Source: Ailanthus altissimus (lineage: Eukaryota; Streptophyta; Magnoliopsida; Sapindales; Simaroubaceae). From it: DNA of 64,000 nucleotides. Positions 46,599 through 58,084 of the stretch are shown piece by piece. Position numbers and translations under genes: made by a program. Within the stretch, counting starts at the first letter, position 1. The number at the start of each line of letters is the position of its first letter. The stretch is from contig OX327696.1 of the NCBI GenBank assembly GCA_946807835.1, positions 8,940,501 through 9,004,500 of the forward strand. The letters run 5' to 3'. The notes under the pieces were generated by a model. That model did not search any database. It had not been told where the DNA came from and saw only the letters and a list, made by a program, of their open reading frames with translations.

Positions 46599-47520
46599 TC
46601 ACTTTACTGTAAGCCAGTGATCTTTTCCCGGATTCGCCATATATCTACTTACCACACTCGCAGCCTTTGTTATGTCTGGTTTTGTGCAAACTATTACATA
46701 CATGATGCTCCCCACAGCGCTTGCATACGATACTTTGCTCATCTGCAGTTTCTCTTCATCGGATGTCGGCGACTGTGATGCTGAAAGTCTGAAATGTATG
46801 GCCAAAGGAGTAGAGATAGCCTTCGCGTTTGACATACCAAACTTCTCCAAACTTTTGACTATATATCGCTGTTGGGACAATAAGATAACATCTCTTCTTT
46901 CCCTCACAATATCCATACCCAAAATTCTCTTTGCTGCTCTCAAATCCTTCATTTCAAACTCACCACTCAACTGCTTCTTGAGCTTCTGTATTTTTTTCAT
47001 ATTCTTGCATGCGATCAATATATCATTGACGTATAGAAGAAAATACATCATCCCACAACTTATGTTCTTGAAGTACACGCATCCATCATACTTACTTCTA
47101 CTAAAGCCACAAGCCATTATAAACTCATCAAATCCCCTATACCACTGCCTAGGTGATTGCTTTAACCCGTATAATGACTTCTTTAGCAAATAAGCATGAT
47201 CTTCTTTTTCGAGCTCTTCGAACCCCTGCGGCTATGCCATGTATATCATTTTTTCAAGCTCTCCATGTAGAAAAGCTGTCTTTACATCAATCTACTCTAG
47301 ATGTAAATCATGGTTTGAATATATGGCTAACAAAATCCTAATAGATGTGTGCTTGACAACTGGAGAGAATATCTCATGAAAATTGACTCTCTCTCTTTGA
47401 GTAAAACCTTGTGCTACTAACCTAGCCTTGAATCTCATAAGCTCAATCCCCAGTATCCTCTCCTTTACCTTATACACCCACTTGCACCCGACTAGTTTCT
47501 TTTGAGGTCTCTCCACAAAC
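46599..47520 (-). pseudogene. copia-3 reverse transcriptase
   Basis: The RVT_2 domain lies in two open parts. 47292-47516 reads KKLVGCKWVYKVKERILGIE and RFKARLVAQGFTQRERVNFH. 46599-47189 reads LKKSLYGLKQSPRQWYRGFD, LLYVNDILIA, FEMKDLRAAKRILGMDI and RYMANPGKDHWLTVK. The catalytic YVDD motif is YVND here, a single transition that removes one metal-binding aspartate. A frame break at about 47190-47290 separates the parts. It would have made DNA from element RNA but cannot now. Confidence 0.92.
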
Positions 47521-47522
47521 TT

Positions 47523-48720
47523 TCAGGTATTGTTCTTCCTAAGAGAACAAATTTCTTCTTCCATGGCATGTTGCCATTCTTTCTTGTTTTCACTCTTCAT
47601 AGCCTCACCATATGTCTTAGGCTCATCATACTCAAGAATGTAAGTAGAATTAAAAGCATGAGCAACTAAGTCTGCTTGTGCATACCTGACTAGTGGGTTG
47701 ATCGTTCTCCTTAGCCTGTCTCTAGCAAGTTGGTACTCTTCAAGTTTCAACTCAGGAGTTATAATCTTTTTTTGGGTGGACTTGGAGGAACTTGCCGGTA
47801 TTTTTGGTTCATCTTTAAGGATCTCCTTGTTGAAGTGTTGATCTAGGGGCATATCAGATCCATTTTTAGGCTCTACTTCAACTTTTATTGACTCGGGTGC
47901 TGAGTCTTCCTTGGTCACAGGTTCTTCTTTCTTATCTGCTTGGGAGGTTTTCAGCATCGTCATCTCATCGAATGTCACATCACGGCTTATGATACTCTTT
48001 GGTGGTGTTAAGTCTTTACACTACACCTTGTATCCTTTTACTTCTTTAGGATATCCTATGAATATCCCTTTGATAACTCTAAGTTCCAACTTCCCCTCCT
48101 TAACATGTACAAAGGCAAGGCAACTAAATATTCTCAGGTGGTCATACTTCAGAGGATTGCCAGACCATATCTCTTCTGGCATCTTGAAGTCAATTGCTAA
48201 GGAGGGACTTCTATTAATCAAGTGAGTTGCAGTCACTACAGCTTTTCCCCAGAATGTCTTGGATATCTTCGCATTGGTAAGCATGCATCTAACCCTTTCA
48301 AGTAGGGTCCTGTTCATCATCTCAGTTATGCCATTCTGTTATGGTGTTGATCTTACTGTTTTATGCCTTGCAATCCCATGCTTGGCACACAACCCATCAA
48401 ACTCTCTGTTGCAAAATTTGAGGCCGTTGTCAGTTTTTAACCTCTTCACTCTTTTTCCAGTCTGATTCTCAACAAGAACCTTCCAAGTCCTAAATACTTC
48501 AAAAGCTTGATCCTTACTCTTCAATACATAGATCCACAGCATCCTCGAATAGTCATCAATCAAGTTGAGAAAATACTTGGCACCACCACGAGTAGATGTC
48601 TGAGCTGGTCCCCAAAGATCCGAGTGTATGTAGTCAAGAGTCCCTTTAGTCTTGTGCTCGCCAGTACTGAACCTCACCCTATGTGTTTTCACAAGCACAT
48701 AATGCTCACAAAACTCTAAG
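47523..48720 (-). pseudogene. copia-3 integrase and linker
   Basis: 48339-48698 reads GTLDYIHSDLWGPAQTSTRG, LIDDYSRMLWIYVLKSK and RLKTDNGLKFCNREF, with the first two catalytic aspartates in HSDLWGP and KTDNG. The next motif, expected T-P-Q-Q-N-G, is interrupted by a stop at its first Q (about 48340). The frame then continues TEMMNRTLLERVRCML with the glutamate near it kept as L-L-E. The C-terminal part and the acidic linker (47523-47978, LKLEEYQLARDRLRRT) lead into RT. Confidence 0.9.
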
Positions 48721-48739
48721 GGCTAGAATTTATCCTCAC

Positions 48740-49286
48740 CAAACGCCTTTTGACTATATAACTCATTTAAGTTTCTCTCGCCTAGGTGTGCCAGTCTAAG
48801 ATGCCACAACTTGGTTTGCATACTCTCATCATCTACAGAGAATAGTGCAGAACCACTCACGACTTCACCCTTAAGCACATAAACACCTTTGCTCTTCTCT
48901 CATCTCATCACCACCATGGAACCTTTCAAAACTCTTAAAATTCCTCCGTCGATCCTGATGGAACACTCATTCTAGTCTAGAGTCCCTAGTGAGATCAAGT
49001 TTCTCTTCAAGTCAGGAATATAACTAACATCTATCAACTCTCTCACTCGCCCATCATGTAGCCTAAGTTTAATACTACCAAATCCTATCATTTGACATGT
49101 AATGTCATTACCCATTAACACCTTACCACCACTAATAAGCTGAAAATTTGTAAACCAAGACTTGTGCGGGCACATGTGAAAAGTACAATCAAAATCTAAA
49201 ACCCATTGTTCAGAGTTCATACCATCAGTAGCGACGAGTGTCTCTGCGCTGTCATAGTTATCATCAAAGGCAAGCGCAACATCCAC
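48740..49286 (-). pseudogene. copia-3 protease and pre-integrase region
   Basis: The frame 48972-49286 reads SEQWVLDFDCTFHMCPHKSW, IGFGSIKLRLHDGRV and SYIPDLKRNLISLGTLD. This is the copia protease fold, but the catalytic D-S-G has become D-F-D, so it cannot cleave. Downstream the pre-integrase stretch (about 48740-48960) is readable in a further frame with stops. Confidence 0.85.
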
Positions 49287-49289
49287 TTT

Positions 49290-50067
49290 CTTCTTGTCTT
49301 GTGCTCTCTTTTCGGGACAGTCTTTTATGAAGTGCCCATCTTTCTTGCAGCAATAACACTTCCTAGGAGTCCTAGACTTCGACCTTGAGCTTTTTTTCTT
49401 CCCATCTCTATATGAGGGCCTTTCTTTACAGATACGCTTTCTGCATTGCCCTCGGTCTGCTTTTCTAATAACTTTGAGTTTAATGATGATTTCACATCAC
49501 TCATCGTTAAACTCTCTCTATCGTAGAGTAGCGTATCAACAAAATTCTCATAGCTCTTGGGGAGTGAACTCAACAGGATAATTGCTCTATCTTCATCTTC
49601 TATCTTGATGTTGATAGACTCAAGATCAAGGATGATCTTATTAAAGGCGTCTATAAGGATGATCTTATTAAAGGCGTCTATATGATATTTCATCGGTGTC
49701 CCTTCTGACATGGACAGCTGATACAACTTTTTCTTTATATGTAATCTGTTGGTCAACGATTTTCTCATATAAAGAGAGTCAAGTTCTTCCAAAGACCTAT
49801 TGCCGTCGTCTTACCTGCTACTTCCCTTAGTACTTCATCGCTCAATGACAGAACGATTATGCTATGAGCTCTTTCTTGAATGTCATTTCTTTCTGCTTCA
49901 GCTCTAGATGACTCTGGCATCTTCTCTTCATCACTAGATGGAGCTGCACTCTCTTCTAATGCCAAGTCAAGCCTTTGGCTCACCAACAATGCCTTAATCT
50001 TTATCTTCCACAGATTAAAGTCATTCGTACCGTTGAATTTCTCTACCTCATACTTGGGTGTAGCTAT
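49290..50067 (-). pseudogene. copia-3 gag with intact zinc knuckle
   Basis: The start position at 50065-50067 reads ATA, followed by ATPKYEVEKFNGTNDFNLWK, IKIKALLVSQRLDLALEE. After a frameshift near 49780 it continues ELDSLYMRKSLTNRLHIKKK, LSSLPKSYENFVDTLLYDR and, near 49345-49300, the knuckle CYCCKKDGHFIKDCPEK, a complete C-X2-C-X4-H-X4-C. A 27-base tandem duplication (49629-49682) doubles the nine residues around DAFNKII. Confidence 0.9.
49629..49682 (-). repeat. 27-base perfect tandem duplication in copia-3 gag
   Basis: 49629-49655 and 49656-49682 are identical (AGGATGATCTTATTAAAGGC plus seven bases). The length keeps the reading frame and doubles nine residues of Gag. Confidence 0.92.
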
Positions 50068-50084
50068 ACCTACTTAGAACCAAA

Positions 50085-50096
50085 GCTCTGATACCA
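50085..50096 (-). other. copia-3 primer-binding site
   Basis: On the minus strand this is TGGTATCAGAGC, the exact complement of the initiator tRNA-Met 3' end used by copia elements, placed three bases from the LTR. Gag begins about 18 bases further on. Confidence 0.92.
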
Positions 50097-50099
50097 GTT

Positions 50100-50805
50100 T
50101 GTTGAAGTGGAAGCACACAAACAAGCAAAAATATTCACCTAAGTAATATAATAATGCAGAACAAGTTATTAAGAAATAAATAAATAAAGGGGTAGAAGAA
50201 GAACACACAAAGAATTATGTGGTTCGGCAACTTACCTACGTCCATGGCGGATCAAGATCACACTCTTCTCTTATTATGAATCACAAGGCACTCACAAAGT
50301 ATGCCTTTTACAAGAAAGATCACAAAAGAAACTCTCTCTCTCACTCTAGAAATTTTCTCTCACAAAGAACCACAAAGAGTATCACTAAGATCACAAAGAT
50401 TTCTTATTGATCACAAAGATATATTTACAAGCCAATTGATAGCCTCTATATCGGCTTTGGGATGACCTAGGTTTACTTTATACGTGTGAGAGTCGTATTA
50501 GGGAGTCCTGGAGCAAGTAGGAGATGAATTAAGGAAGTTTTCTTATTTCGGGATACTGTTCCCATCTCCAGCGCCGCGGCTCTGGCGCGCTTTTGCTGAG
50601 GGCGATGGCGCTGGCCTCCTGATGCCATGGCTCTCAGGTTCTGGATTGGGCACCGCGGCGCTCACGCCTAGTCTCCGTGGCGCTAGCGCCTGGTGTGCCC
50701 TTATTCATTTTTTTCCTCCTTTCGCATCCGTCTTCGATCCGTGCGTACTCTACGCACTTGACTTGATCTCCAAATCATATTTCGATGATTTTTAATCAAT
50801 ATCCA
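50100..50805 (-). repeat. copia-3 5' LTR
   Basis: It begins TGTTGAAGTGGAAGCACACA on the plus strand and ends ..AATATCCA. It carries the counterpart of the GC-rich segment (about 50570-50700). Confidence 0.92.
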
Positions 50806-53580
50806 TGCATAATACTAGATCCTTAATGTTACCAATAATTTCTTGAAGTTTGGTCATAAACAATGCAAAAAAAACATTGTTTTCAAAATAAACAATCCCA
50901 TATGCCAATTGAAATATCTAATTGCTAAAACATTGTTTTCTAATTGTTTCCCATAAACATTGTATTCACATACTCTCTTTTTAAAATGTTCCATCAACTG
51001 CAATTCCTGATCAAATAGATGACTGAAAACCTTTGGTTCATAGTCATAACACCATAAAGAAATAAATAAAACGATTGTCTTTGTTAATTTCAAAATGAAT
51101 AACTGTACCTAGAGTTTATTATTTCAACATATAGCAGTAGACAAGAACTAATCTAAACGAATCCTCTAGAATAATGGCTATCAACCTCAATGCCTGTTCT
51201 TTAGCTGACCAAGCAATAAAATAGGTTAACTCTCCACTAAAATACATCCATTGACATTGTATGTACATCCATCGACATTGTATTTACATCCATCAACACT
51301 GTATGTACTCACCATTTGCAATTTTCATCATTGCATTTCACCTTAAAATGATTTTTGGTAAATCTTAAAACTTTGAAGCTCTAATTACCCTTAAATGCTA
51401 ACAAGCGAACAACTTGATAAAATTTATTTTTGCTATCATATAACATTTTTACAAATACATCTTTAATTTCATAACATAATACCTTATTCTATATGACCGA
51501 GTTTGATAGTGGTATCAAAGGAAGAAACTAAAAACAAAATTCTGCTTTAACTTCATTTTCACTTCTATGCTAACCATACGCCTCATTAAGAGATCTATTA
51601 TAAACATAACATTATCTGCCTTCTTATATATCATTCAATCCATCAACTTTTCCCACACTATCAATATTTTTATTACCATTAGCATCTCTATCTGTTTGAC
51701 TATCGTAGCGCATATAATTTGAGTATTCGTCAAATATTATAGGGGAATAATGATAGTCAATCATAGTATTTGTAGAAAGCGTAATAGTTAGTATTATGTT
51801 ACTAATTTAATTGTTACCGCTTGTCGACATAAAGTGATTGTGACAAGGTTATTAGCTCTTAATGGACACTTGTGCATCTTTTTCATATATAGGAGCCTTA
51901 AGATCTACTGTTACACAAAGGTGTGAATTTTTTTTATTAATCTCAATAAAGAACTAGACATTGTATCATTTCCAAATTTAATTGGTTTTAACTTCAACCT
52001 TATTGTATTAATAAAAAACTTTTAGAGACATTTTATATAATATACTCATATTCCATGGCACCTGTAACAAAAAAAATAAGTATTTAAAACACTAAAAAAA
52101 AAATATTTGAAAAAAATGAGCAAAAAGTCGTGTAAAATTAGTATCATGCGGCTTGTGTGTAATGTGCTCCCTTCCCGCATGAGAAGGGCATGTTACACGT
52201 GAAACAATTTCGGTTGCATCACACACATTTGTTTTTGGGTTTCTTTGGATTTTTGCTAACCTTAATTTTTTTTTAAAATCTACCTTATTTCTTCTCCAAT
52301 AAATCAAATTATACTGTACTTATATTTTTATGTTCATACATTTACAAAATAAAATAAAAATTTTATAACTAAAAGTACTTTATAACTCAAATTTGGTAAA
52401 GTTTAAATTTATAAATATATACAAAGTAATTTATATTTATAATGATAGAAAATAATCATACTTTTTTATTACAAAATTAAAAGTTATTTATTACGAATTT
52501 GAATATGTTAAGAGTGTGTATTTTAAGAGTGATTTTAAAGTGATGATTTTAAGATATTTAGTTTTAATAATTTAGTTATATTTTAAATAAGGGTAATGAA
52601 AGAACTCCCTTTGTAACGAGTAAAGCCCCCCAACAATTGTGTTTGGTTGCCATATGATAGATCGAAGCCATTACAATACAACACATGAAAATCCAAGTGG
52701 TGGAAATCCACCCCACTTTCAAAACATTTTTTCAGGAAAAAAAAAACATTTATGTAACACTTCCATAACAATTTTCATATTCTAATTATAATCTCAAAAA
52801 TAATATTCTCTTTCGAAATCAAATTCAAAGAATTCTTAACTAAATATAATTTCAATTAATTTTTATTTTGAAACAATTTACCATTTTCGGAAATACAAAC
52901 CGAGCAGCCACTAAAGCTCCTTTTAATTCTCTTTTATGCAAAAGCATTCAATGAGGGAAAGGCTCATTTCTTCCACCTATTTTGCCAATAAATTGTTAAT
53001 ACTAATTCGTAAATCAGTTTTAAATTTAAAATTGGAGTTTTAATTTCGGCGTATTATCACTTACCTCCCCTAAGGTTTCCTAAAATTTCATATAGATTGT
53101 AAGATTGTAAAAATAGGCTGAAACCCCTTTTTATCTTACCCTCCATCGGGGACCCTCGACAGAATTTAACTAAATTAGACATTAACTCCTTTTAAATGCT
53201 AAGAAATTTGAGTATTTGACATGGACTAAACAATTAGATATTTGCAGCTGGTTTCCAAAAATTCTTATTATATATGAAAATAAAATACGTAAATAAAAAA
53301 TCACTTATATTCATATTTTATTTTAGATATTAATTTTTGTGAAACTACTAAATAGTATTTAATAGTCATACATTTTGTCAATAAAACACTACATTATTTT
53401 CCAACTCTCTGAATATGGTTCAACTTGTTAAAAAATATTTGAAGTTAAATTTGAAAATGTTGGCATAATTTAATTTTTAATTTTCAAATAAGTTAATATA
53501 TTTTGATATGTGGGCATTTAATATGTTAAGAATATTGTTACATATTTTTAATAATTTATAATGATTTAATGAAACATCTT
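50806..53580. other. AT-rich intergenic region between copia-3 and copia-4
   Basis: No gene is recognisable. It contains a 21-base minisatellite (51243-51305) and, near 53050-53200, a stretch starting TTATCACTTACCTCCCC that reads like one end of a plant MITE whose partner end is not in the neighbourhood. Confidence 0.5.
51243..51305 (+). repeat. 21-base minisatellite, three copies
   Basis: Three adjacent units of TACATCCATYRACAYTGTAT plus one base, with only one to three differences between units. Confidence 0.88.
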
Positions 53581-55446
53581 TGGTGGATCAATTAATGTGT
53601 GTGAGAATGTGTGGTTCACGAAATGTAATTATGTGTCATACACAATAAACAGCGGAAACGAAAAAAATTTATGCATTTTAACTATCACATTCTTAAATTA
53701 AATTTTATTATAATAATAAAAATTATACTTTTAAAGATCGTCAGTGTAGTTGGGTAGTTTAAAACATTGAATCTCACCCTAAAATGCTCTCGAGAACAAA
53801 TTTAGTCTTTAAATTTGGTGGACTCAAAAACTTAGAATGATCACTTAATTTGCTTGATTTGTCTTTTGTTTATTAAGAGCTTAACACTTAAGTTCTTAAA
53901 GTATCACTCTCTCAGTTTTTCTTCTCCAAAAGGAACAAAATCAATCTCACATTTTCAACCTTAAAAATAGTCGAAAACTATCAGGCCTAATGCAAAACCC
54001 TTTGTATGTCTTTTGACCTTTTTATCTCTTGCCAATCATGATCGAACCAATTGTCCATTCCTCTCTTTTTTAGCATGCAAGATATTTGTTCACTTATTTA
54101 AGCATTAATAAGACAAAAGTCTAACAATAATAGTTACCACAAAATGACAAGTGTGTATTATTTGATTTGCATGTATGACCGGTGTCCTACACTTGCCAAA
54201 TATTAAGCAAAATTTAACTATTAAATATATTAAAATAATGCAAAATGGCTCTTAATTTTTATAGTTTAATGATATGTGTTAAATTTTAACAATTAGAATT
54301 TGATATGTATTTTTTTCGAGAGGTGTGAAAATTAAATTTTATTTATTTAAAATTTATTTGAATCAAACTCTTCAACCCAGTTCGTTATCTTAATGCTCAA
54401 TGAGTATACTTTGTATTGTGAGACTTTAGGTTCATACTCATTTGTCTTATGGAACTTTTCTATAAGTCTGTGAACACTACCTTATATACATATTACGGGT
54501 ATGATAAAATAGTGCGTTGAACCATATAAGTTAAGATTAAAATATATTTGCATTGTCCCTTTATCACCTATACCTCAAAAGAGAAGAAACATAGATCTTC
54601 ATTACCAAATCTCTATTTGCTCAACTATGAACCTATCTCCTAGATTTATATTTCTATAAATAATTTATACAAACACTTTTGTGATATTATTTTACCTTAT
54701 AGAAACTTATTTCCGTTCTGAAATATAATCTCAAAGTATCAAAATATATAATTTATCCATATAAGTTGACAGATCACATATCTACGCATATCGGACTCTA
54801 TGAGCATTGAGCCATACCCAACGACACTTAAAAGTTAGACCATAAAAGATCTCTAACATGTGTGAAATTAAAACACGATGGATCATTTACAAGCTTACTG
54901 TAGCACTCAGGTCAAATGACTATATAAACTACTCTACTCGAGAAGATCTTCTATTGACGTCTTTATGGGATGTCTATTAGTTGTCTTCGTGAGTCTGTTC
55001 AGCACTCAGTCCTTACTGAATACCTGTATGCCTATACAATTTTCTACTAAACTCATAGTCTATTAAGACTAACTTTGTGGACAATCTATATATAGACCTA
55101 TACTGATCTAGAAAGTTTACCAATCGACCCGTATTGATAAAAATTGATCAGGAACAATGTTTTCTAGAACATGTTGCATAAGAAAATTTTTTAACACATT
55201 TGTAACTTCATGCAACTATGTCATTATTATAAATATTCTTGAGTCTTTGTCCCAGTTTAGACAAGGTTTTAACTCTTAGATTTACTAACTCTTGGTATTA
55301 ATCTAAACATCTTTAGATCTATAATATCTAGAAAGTAACAAGATTAATACCATATAATTAAGTTAATGATTTACTAAAATGTATATTGTATAAATAATAA
55401 ATATTCATATATAAAATGGAATGGCACATAAGTATTATCTCCAACA
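53581..55446 (-). repeat. copia-4 3' LTR
   Basis: On the plus strand it runs from TGGTGGATCAATTAATGTGT to ..TATTATCTCCAACA. It aligns with 62483-64000 (for example ATGTGTCATACACAA, AACCTTAAAAATRGTC, TTTTGACCTTTTTATCTCTTG). On the minus strand its start reads TGTTGGAGATAATACTTATG, close to copia-1. Confidence 0.88.
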
Positions 55447-55458
55447 TCTCCCACTTGC
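55447..55458 (-). other. copia-4 polypurine tract
   Basis: On the minus strand AGCAAGTGGGAGA directly precedes the 3' LTR start TGTTGG. This is the expected plus-strand primer of a copia element. Confidence 0.75.
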
Positions 55459-55465
55459 TCTTGTG

Positions 55466-58080
55466 TTATTCATGATGATATTTAATATCCATTGACTCCA
55501 TGTATTTTTTAAACACCTTAAGAGTTAAGGCCTTAGAAAGTGGATTTTCTACATTAACACTAAAATCTACCCTAAATACTATTACAACTCCTCTAGCCAA
55601 GATCTTTTTAATTCTGTGATATTTCCATTCCACATGCTTTAACTTTTGGTGCGCTCTAGGCTTTTCCACTTGAGCAACTGCCGCATTGTTATCACAATAT
55701 AATAGGATATGATCCACTATACTTGGGGCTACTCCTAGTTCTACAGCAACTTTGTGTATCCATATTGCTTTCTTTGCACCTTCTGAAATCGTAATGTATT
55801 CCGCCTCTGTGGTAGAATTAGTTGTAGATCACTTTTTAGCACTTTTCCAACTGACAGCGGTGTTAGGGTTTGTGCTTACGTGTCATCCCTGTTTGTATGA
55901 ATATTTATACAATGAATATTTTATTAAATCGCTAATAACCTTTATAAAATGGTAATTAAACTTGTAACATTATAGATATTGTATGATATGAATAAGTTCA
56001 TATCTGGTTTAAAGAAGTTTAGACCATGGCTAAGAGTTAGCAATGCTGATAGTTATAAATGCTAAGAGTTAGCACTACTAAGAGTTAACAGGTTATAAGA
56101 ATCAGTGAGATCTAAAAGTTAGAACCTTATCTATAATGTGACAAAGACCTGAGAATCTACTAGTAATGACATAGTTGCAAAGAGTTGCAATAGATACTAA
56201 GAAATGTCATTATGTAAATATCTTCTCAAATATAGAGTTTCTGATCTATGTTCACCAATGAGGGTCTATCGGTGAAACACTATTATATAGATTAGTGTAT
56301 GTCTATATCTGTATTGTACAGATGATTATTCTTAGTTAACCATGAGCTTGGTAGAAGCTCATATAGACATATAGGTATTCAGTTAGGACTGGATACTGAG
56401 CAGACTCACGAGGACCCCAATAGATATCCTATGAAACCTTCAAAGGAAGGTCCTCTCGAGTTGAGTAGTATTTGTGGTCTTTCGACTTGAGCACCACGGT
56501 GGGCTTGTGGGAGATCCACCATACTTTGGTTCCACGTATGTCAGAGACCTTTCATGCTCTGACCGCTACGTGTCACTAGGTATGGTCAGATGCTCATGGA
56601 ATTTGGTGTGCGTAGATATGGGATCCGTCAGCTCACATAGATGGGTTGTATATCCGAGACTTCGAGATTGTATCTTAGAAAGTCTTATGGCCGTAAGCAA
56701 TCAACTTGAGAAAAGAGTTTCCTACAGGTTTGAATATTATAGCAAAAGTGTTTGCGTATATTGTTCATTAAGATACGAATCTGGAGATAAAGTAACAGAT
56801 GAAATTATCGGGATTTGACAGTAATGATCTATATCTCGTTCATCAAGGTTATAATGACGGAAGGATTATACGAATATGTAGTAACCTTAACATGTATGGT
56901 CTAACGCGCTAATTTGTAATATCCGTAACGTGTGCGTGAGGCATCGATCACGGACTTATGGAATAGTTCTATTTGATGAATCAGGCGTAGACCTAGGGAG
57001 TCCCAATATGAAATGTACTCTTTAAGCACTTAGGCAGTGTACCGTATTGAATAGTTTAATACAGTAAAATCCAGCAATTTACTAAGGTTAAGTTAACTAA
57101 AGTATATGGTTAAATGGTGGGACCCACTTTACGTTAACTTGGTAACCTAGTAAGGACATGAATATAATTTTACTTAATGATTATTTAATTATTAAATAAT
57201 TCAAATAAATATTTATTTATTTAATTCTTAAATAAATAATTTAGTTTAACTATGGTTAAGAGTTAACCATTTGGTTAAGTTAATTAACCTTATTTAATGG
57301 TTAAGTAAAAGTTAACCTAACTATGGTTAAAATATTTAAATGTTCTTTTACTAACTAGAGTTAAGTGTTAACTATAGTTAGAATATTTAAATGTTCATTT
57401 AACCTAACTAAAGTTAAGAGTTAACTATGATTAGGTTAGGTTAAATGCAAATTGAAATTAAGTGTAATAAATGAAATTAAATTCATTTGTATAAATAAGA
57501 CATATGTAATTAAATTCATAAGTTGGTTAATTTTCATTTTGCTAAAACTTTGGCCAGCCATTACAAAGAGAAAAAAGAGAAATTATTTTCTAATTGTTGG
57601 ATACAAGAGTTGAATTCATAATTTTCTTTTATAAGGCATAAAATCAATTTAGCAAAATAAGTTTTGATTAATTGATTAAGTGTTAATCAAAAGAAAAAAT
57701 CAAGAACATAAGTTTAAGTTGTTAAACTTTTGCTGGATCAAAGGCTATCATTCTAGATAATCAAACCCACCATTGTTGATTACTAGAATTGATCAAAGAT
57801 TAAATTTCGGTTAACTTCATCAATTTCCATCAAAAGGCTTCAAGAGTTATTTCTCAATTTCGTTTTTGTTAATTCCTTTTATATGTTATGATTGTGTTTA
57901 CTGCAATGTTTTAAGCTTCCGCTGCTTGATTATATGTATGAGATATGTATATATTGTTGTTAAACACAAGACCCACATGCAAACACCCTTGAATAATCAA
58001 CTCCCAACAAACGGTACTATTGAAAAGAAACGCATAACCAGATGTAGATTTTTTATCATCAGGATTAAATTGGGAGTCTA
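55466..58080 (-). pseudogene. copia-4 RNase H, split by a solo LTR
   Basis: Right of the insertion (58015-58080, minus strand) the frame reads NPDDKKSTSGYAFLFNSTV. Left of it (55860 down) it resumes TAVSWKSAKK, then a stop, STTNSTTEAEYITISEGAKK, and from 55717 DHILLYCDNNAAVAQVEKPR, HVEWKYHRIKKILARGV and ENPLSKALTLKVFKKYM. Catalytic E (TEAEY) and D (CDNNAA) are kept. Removing the solo LTR leaves a continuous copia RNase H with one stop. Confidence 0.88.
55861..58009 (+). mobile_element. Solo LTR (2149 bases) in copia-4 RNase H
   Basis: It begins TGTTAGGGTTTGTGCTTACG, like the copia-2 LTRs, and ends ..AATCAACTCCCAACA. AGCGG (55856-55860) before it and AACGG (58010-58014) after it form a target duplication with one change. 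There is no internal sequence and no second LTR. It is the leftover of an LTR-LTR recombination event. Confidence 0.88.
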
Positions 58081-58084
58081 AATT

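Larger units (their letters stand above)
45285..50805 (-). mobile_element. Ty1/copia element copia-3 (Tork/Tnt1-like), nearly complete
   Basis: LTRs of about 705 bases at 45285-45986 and 50100-50805 flank a minus-strand gag-protease-integrase-RT-RNase H series in copia order. The RT wording (LKKSLYGLKQSPRQWY, FEMKDLRAAKRILGMDI, CVYFKN) is close to the Tnt1/Tork group. It is the best preserved transposon in the window but carries stops, frameshifts and lost catalytic residues. The flanking pentamers TACAC and TGCAT agree at only three positions, so the target duplication is doubtful. Confidence 0.93.

Noticed and set aside
46672..47193. 173-codon open frame opposite the copia-3 reverse transcriptase
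   Set aside because: The other strand carries clear RT motifs, and this frame is its shadow.
53050..53230. A further MITE starting near 53050
   Set aside because: Only one end-like stretch is visible, with no matching inverted partner nearby.
56474..56818. 114-codon open frame near 56.5 kb
   Set aside because: It lies wholly within the solo LTR, in the core shared with other LTRs that lack the frame.
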